A stretch of DNA of 8,268 nt from a bacterium (GTDB lineage Bacteria > JAMCPX01), in NCBI GenBank assembly GCA_021800575.1, contig JAJYYW010000045.1, forward strand, positions 1 to 8,268. The letters are read 5' to 3'. The notes beneath the pieces are model-generated. The model was not told the DNA's origin, did no database searches, and saw only the letters and a list, made by a program, of their open reading frames with translations. Numbering within the stretch: position 1 is the stretch's first letter; each line of letters opens with the position of its first letter. This document shows positions 6,386-8,268 of the stretch, one piece after another. The position numbers and the translations under genes were made by a program.

Positions 6386-6820
6386 CTATTTTAAAAGGGT
6401 ACCGTCGTGTATCCTGCAGAATTCTTTCGGTGTTACAATATCTATACCTTTATAATTTTTTAAATGTAAAAGGTGTGTATCGCCGGAAATTATATAATCC
6501 GCTTTCCCGTCAACGGCAGTTGCCAGGATATTATTATCTTCGGGATCTTCCCGGATCACATCCACCTTTGAAAGAGGATCTACAAAAACAGAGTACATTG
6601 CCAGATTTGACACCACCCGTTTTATATCATCGTCCGTTAACCTGTACATACGCTTGATCTTCGGATAGTTTAAAACTCTTTCTGCCTCTCGTATCGTTGC
6701 AACCGACGTTATCAACACTAAGGAAGCATTTTCCCATAACTTGACGACTCTGAACGGAAATCCGCTGTGCTGAATGATACCGCTGATGAGAACATTGGTA
6801 TCGATAACGACTCTATGCAC
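6386..6820 (-). CDS. PIN-domain toxin of a type II toxin-antitoxin pair
   Basis: A putative Mg-dependent ribonuclease of the PIN family (the 'putative toxin, PIN family' group), 144 residues, typical in length. The fold starts with RVVIDTNVLISG, giving Asp7. Glu45 lies in ATIREAERVL, Asp95 in EDPEDNNILATA, and Asp114 in YIISGDTHLL, so the complete acidic quartet is present and the enzyme should be active. The start is GTG at 6820 within the end of the antitoxin gene, with an 8-base overlap (GTGCATAG). A poor independent ribosome site (AAGG right against the GTG) points to translational coupling that keeps toxin below antitoxin. The substrate RNA is not predictable from sequence. The stop codon touches the 30-bp palindrome. 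Confidence 0.9.
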   Translation of the reverse strand: MHRVVIDTNVLISGIIQHSGFPFRVVKLWENASLVLITSVATIREAERVLNYPKIKRMYRLTDDDIKRVVSNLAMYSVFVDPLSKVDVIREDPEDNNILATAVDGKADYIISGDTHLLHLKNYKGIDIVTPKEFCRIHDGTLLK

Positions 6821-7085
6821 CCTTACGGACCGCCTGTACCGCCTCCTCGATGTCCCTCTTTATTTTCCCGGAAGGGTATGCCTTTGCCTTTGATCTTATT
6901 TTATCGAATATTGCGATATCCATAGTTCGCTGTTTCTTGAAATTCTCGAATTCTTCCACAGAAACCAGCACCGCCATCGGTTTCTTGCCGCGTTTGATGA
7001 TAAACTCCTGTCCTCTGTAGTACACCTCTTCTAATATTCCGCCCAAATTCCCTCTGATTTTCAAAGCGGTCAGTTCCTTTGCCAT
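6813..7085 (-). CDS. Phd/YefM-like antitoxin
   Basis: Antitoxin partner of the PIN toxin, 90 residues. The N-terminal part (about 1-55) follows the Phd/YefM DNA-binding pattern: an initial helix with LKIRGNLGGILEEVY, then strands in GQEFIIKRGKKPMAVLVSVE and a helix VEEFENFK. The C-terminal part (about 56-90) is charged and probably the toxin-neutralising segment, disordered until bound. The ATG follows AGAGGAG at good spacing. A consensus promoter overlapped by a direct repeat lies just upstream, as expected for an autorepressed toxin-antitoxin operon. Pairing of Phd-type antitoxins with PIN toxins is well documented in the VapBC-like group. Confidence 0.88.
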   Translation of the reverse strand: MAKELTALKIRGNLGGILEEVYYRGQEFIIKRGKKPMAVLVSVEEFENFKKQRTMDIAIFDKIRSKAKAYPSGKIKRDIEEAVQAVRKGA

Positions 7086-7104
7086 AACTTTCTCCTCTGT
7101 TAGA

Positions 7105-7135
7105 AATTATATCAATTATACTAATTATGTCAATT
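7105..7135 (-). promoter_or_regulatory. Toxin-antitoxin promoter with direct-repeat operator
   Basis: On the minus strand TTGACA (7133-7128), a 16-base spacer and TATAAT (7111-7106) form a near-perfect sigma-70 promoter 20 bases before the antitoxin ATG. Two 13-base direct repeats, AATTGACATAATT (7135-7123) and AATTGATATAATT (7117-7105), differ at one base. They are centred 18 bp apart and cover the -35 and -10. This is a strong candidate for the antitoxin-binding operator; the binding itself is inference. Confidence 0.8.
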
Positions 7136-7158
7136 GTAACAAATAAGAACAAATAGAC

Positions 7159-7178
7159 AAACAGGGACGGCTGTCTCT
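7159..7178. repeat. Second, diverged copy of the 20-base palindromic repeat
   Basis: AAACAGGGACGGCTGTCTCT matches 6359-6378 at 18 of 20 positions in the same orientation, exactly 800 bases apart. The two copies bracket the toxin-antitoxin operon. This copy has lost perfect symmetry and its outer GTTTTAC arm. Confidence 0.7.
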
Positions 7179-7258
7179 TTATGTACCCGTAAACTTTCCT
7201 TTAATACTTTACAATTTTTTTCTAATGATTTATTGATCATTCAGTTTAAGGAGGAAAT

Positions 7259-7813
7259 ATGAAAAAATATATACTAATTATTTCGATTTTAATTATAGGA
7301 ACAATGGCTATTGGGTGTAGTCGTCCTTATGAAAATGTAACTACTCTTGGCAGTCCAGAATATAAGGGTACAACAGTTTCAAAAGTAGCGATATTCGTGT
7401 CAGTAAACGATATTGCTCTCCGAGAATCGACAGAAAAATGGTTTGTCGAAGAATTTATGAACTATAAAGTCAATGCGGTAGAAAGTTATAAAATATTTTC
7501 ACCACTAAAGACATATACTCCTCAGGAAATGATGCGTATATTTAAAAAAAATAATGTTGATTCTTATTTAGTGGTGAATATTACCAACGCTTCTGAAAAT
7601 ACAGTTGTTTATGGTAAATGGGGTTTTTTATCAGCGGGGCAAAAAAAAGTAAGTTATACCACGGATACAAAATTATATGTTTTGAATAATACTGATCCGA
7701 TTTGGGAAGCATCATATCAATCAAAAGATTATTCTAGATCGGATTATGATGATATAGGGTATGATATTGCATATGCAATAGTGGGTGCATATGAGAAAGA
7801 TCTAAAGAAATAG
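7259..7813 (+). CDS. AT-rich lipoprotein of unknown function
   Basis: The 184-residue product has a lipoprotein signal, MKKYILIISILIIGTMAIGC, with Cys20 as the lipidation site. The mature part has alternating strand and helix character: KVAIFVSV (strand), TEKWFVEEFMNY (helix), PQEMMRIFKKNNVDSYLVVNIT (helix then strand), a Lys/Tyr-rich stretch, then TKLYVLNNTDPIWEASYQS and a final helix with IAYAIVGAYEKDL. That layout resembles small LpoB/CsgG- or DUF4136-like lipoproteins, a weak fold-level impression only. The start follows TAAGGAGG. Codons end mostly in A or T and the gene is far more AT-rich than the glycoside hydrolase and propeller genes, suggesting recent acquisition. It is a single gene lying between repeat elements. 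Confidence 0.8.
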   Translation: MKKYILIISILIIGTMAIGCSRPYENVTTLGSPEYKGTTVSKVAIFVSVNDIALRESTEKWFVEEFMNYKVNAVESYKIFSPLKTYTPQEMMRIFKKNNVDSYLVVNITNASENTVVYGKWGFLSAGQKKVSYTTDTKLYVLNNTDPIWEASYQSKDYSRSDYDDIGYDIAYAIVGAYEKDLKK

Positions 7814-7860
7814 AATTAATTGGTAATTGGCACTACGTTCTAGGAAAAATAGGCACAAAT

Positions 7861-8117
7861 AGGGTCAGCGACCGTTTTCCAGAGTATGTGCTTATACCTT
7901 TACTATTACCTGCGAATCTCCCCGGCAAAACTGTTATTCCTTTTTCCCTGGTCTTCCCCGTTTCTTGGCCCTTAATCGTCTGCCAAGCAATCCCTCTATC
8001 CTCGCGCAGCATTCATCTCGACGTAGTACACACAAAATGGACATGGTTGGGCATCAAGCAATATGCCAATATCTTGAATCCATACCATGTATCTGTACGA
8101 AATAGGTCGCTGGCCCT
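7861..8117 (-). mobile_element. Degenerate RAYT element with inverted REP-like ends
   Basis: The region is bounded by AGGGTCAGCGACC (7861-7873) and its near-exact inverse GGTCGCTGGCCCT (8105-8117), 12 of 13 positions complementary. Each arm can itself fold into a GGTC-NNN-GACC mini-hairpin, as REP sequences do. Between them on the minus strand is a broken RAYT gene. The arrangement is a transposase relic with REP-like arms on both sides, possibly an internally deleted, non-autonomous derivative. Confidence 0.65.
7934..8093 (-). pseudogene. RAYT (REP-associated tyrosine transposase) remnant
   Basis: Reading leftward, three family motifs occur in the correct order but in different frames. First is the HUH-nuclease motif in KILAYCLMPNHVHFV (about 8075-8031), whose His-Val-His is the metal-binding pair. 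Second is YYVEMNAARG (8028-7999), corresponding to the conserved RYVELNPVRAG block. Third is the basic C-terminal tail LLGRRLRAKKRGRPGKKE ending at TAA 7934-7936, the GRR...GRPxK ending typical of this family. In intact RAYTs (Y1 transposases, IS200-like) these motifs are separated by tens of residues. Here the intervening parts, including the segment expected to carry the catalytic tyrosine, are missing and the frame shifts twice. The gene is inactive. Confidence 0.7.
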
Positions 8118-8140
8118 CTTTTCCCCGGAGGTACTCATAA

Positions 8141-8178
8141 AAAGGGCGGGTTTTCAACCCGCCCTTTAATTTTATTTC
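8141..8178. terminator. Perfect 12-bp hairpin terminator, probably bidirectional
   Basis: AAAGGGCGGGTT (8141-8152) and AACCCGCCCTTT (8156-8167) form an uninterrupted stem with a TTC loop. On the minus strand the stem's own closing TTT runs into further T residues (TTTTTATGAG); on the plus strand it is followed by AATTTTATTT. It could terminate a minus-strand gene ending at 8179 and stop rightward transcription from 7259-7813. Confidence 0.85.
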
Positions 8179-8268
8179 CTATTTCCCCGGCACTTTCCGA
8201 CCCGTCACCATCCAAAACTCCCTCCGCCCTGAAACACGGGACAGGAGGGGTCCTTCGAATGCTGGCAG
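8179..8268 (-). CDS. Possible 3' end of a gene entering from the right
   Basis: On the minus strand a frame is open from the window edge for 29 codons to a TAG at 8181-8179, ending EFWMVTGRKVPGK. The stop lies 12 bases before the strong hairpin terminator at 8167-8141, the arrangement expected of a gene end. The fragment matches no family I can name, and another minus frame is open through the hairpin, so this may be intergenic. Confidence 0.3.
   Translation of the reverse strand: MPAFEGPLLSRVSGRREFWMVTGRKVPGK

Noticed and set aside
7224..7241. AATGAT/ATCATT inverted repeat upstream of the AT-rich lipoprotein as an operator
   Set aside because: Six-base arms in strongly AT-rich DNA are expected by chance, and no good promoter aligns with them.
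7888..8169. Plus-strand 93-codon open frame
   Set aside because: It runs antisense through the RAYT relic and into the terminator stem, with no ribosome site or recognisable features.

Overview
The window looks like chromosomal DNA of a Gram-negative bacterium of moderate-to-high GC. The evidence is strong Shine-Dalgarno sites (GGAGG), several exported proteins and lipoproteins with lipobox-like signals, a membrane-anchored DsbA, and intergenic repeat hairpins typical of REP/RAYT-bearing genomes. A deltaproteobacterium-like or Nitrospirota-like host would fit, but no marker gene fixes the taxon.

Left part (about 1-2510, minus strand): a run of envelope genes read right to left. They are a small exported protein of unknown function (2150-2509), an extraordinarily cysteine-rich exported protein or lipoprotein (1625-2032, 21 Cys in 135 residues), a DsbA-type thiol oxidoreductase with a CPFC active site (795-1493), and a secreted Fn3-like protein with exactly two cysteines (208-783). 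The last two are tightly coupled. The simplest joint reading is an oxidative-folding cassette: a dedicated DsbA beside the disulfide-rich exported proteins it would serve.

Middle (2510-4576, plus strand): a short intergenic stretch carrying what may be the tail of a lost gene, then a complete GH15 (glucoamylase/trehalase-like) glycoside hydrolase. A leader of about 250 bases follows, with two related hairpins that share a diverged 24-base core. It precedes a lipoprotein (4833-6302) made of two fibronectin type III domains and a six-bladed NHL/Vgb-like beta-propeller whose 42-residue repeats are nearly identical in DNA in the first three blades. A strong terminator closes this gene.

Right part (6356-8268): a patchwork accessory zone. 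A Phd-like antitoxin and a PIN-domain toxin (minus strand, 8-base overlap) lie between two direct copies of a 20-base palindromic repeat exactly 800 bases apart. The antitoxin has a textbook promoter (TTGACA-16-TATAAT) embedded in a 13-base direct repeat, suggesting autoregulation. Next is an AT-rich lipoprotein gene (7259-7813) that looks compositionally foreign. Beyond it, a region of about 260 bases bounded by inverted REP-like arms holds an internally deleted RAYT (REP-associated tyrosine transposase): its HUH motif, a YVELNPVRA-like motif and its C-terminal tail survive in order but in three different frames. A perfect 12-bp hairpin terminator and possibly the 3' end of a minus-strand gene finish the window.

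The most noteworthy items are the RAYT relic with its REP-like arms, the DsbA/cysteine-rich cluster, and the tandem structured leader. I see no rRNA, tRNA, CRISPR array or phage gene.
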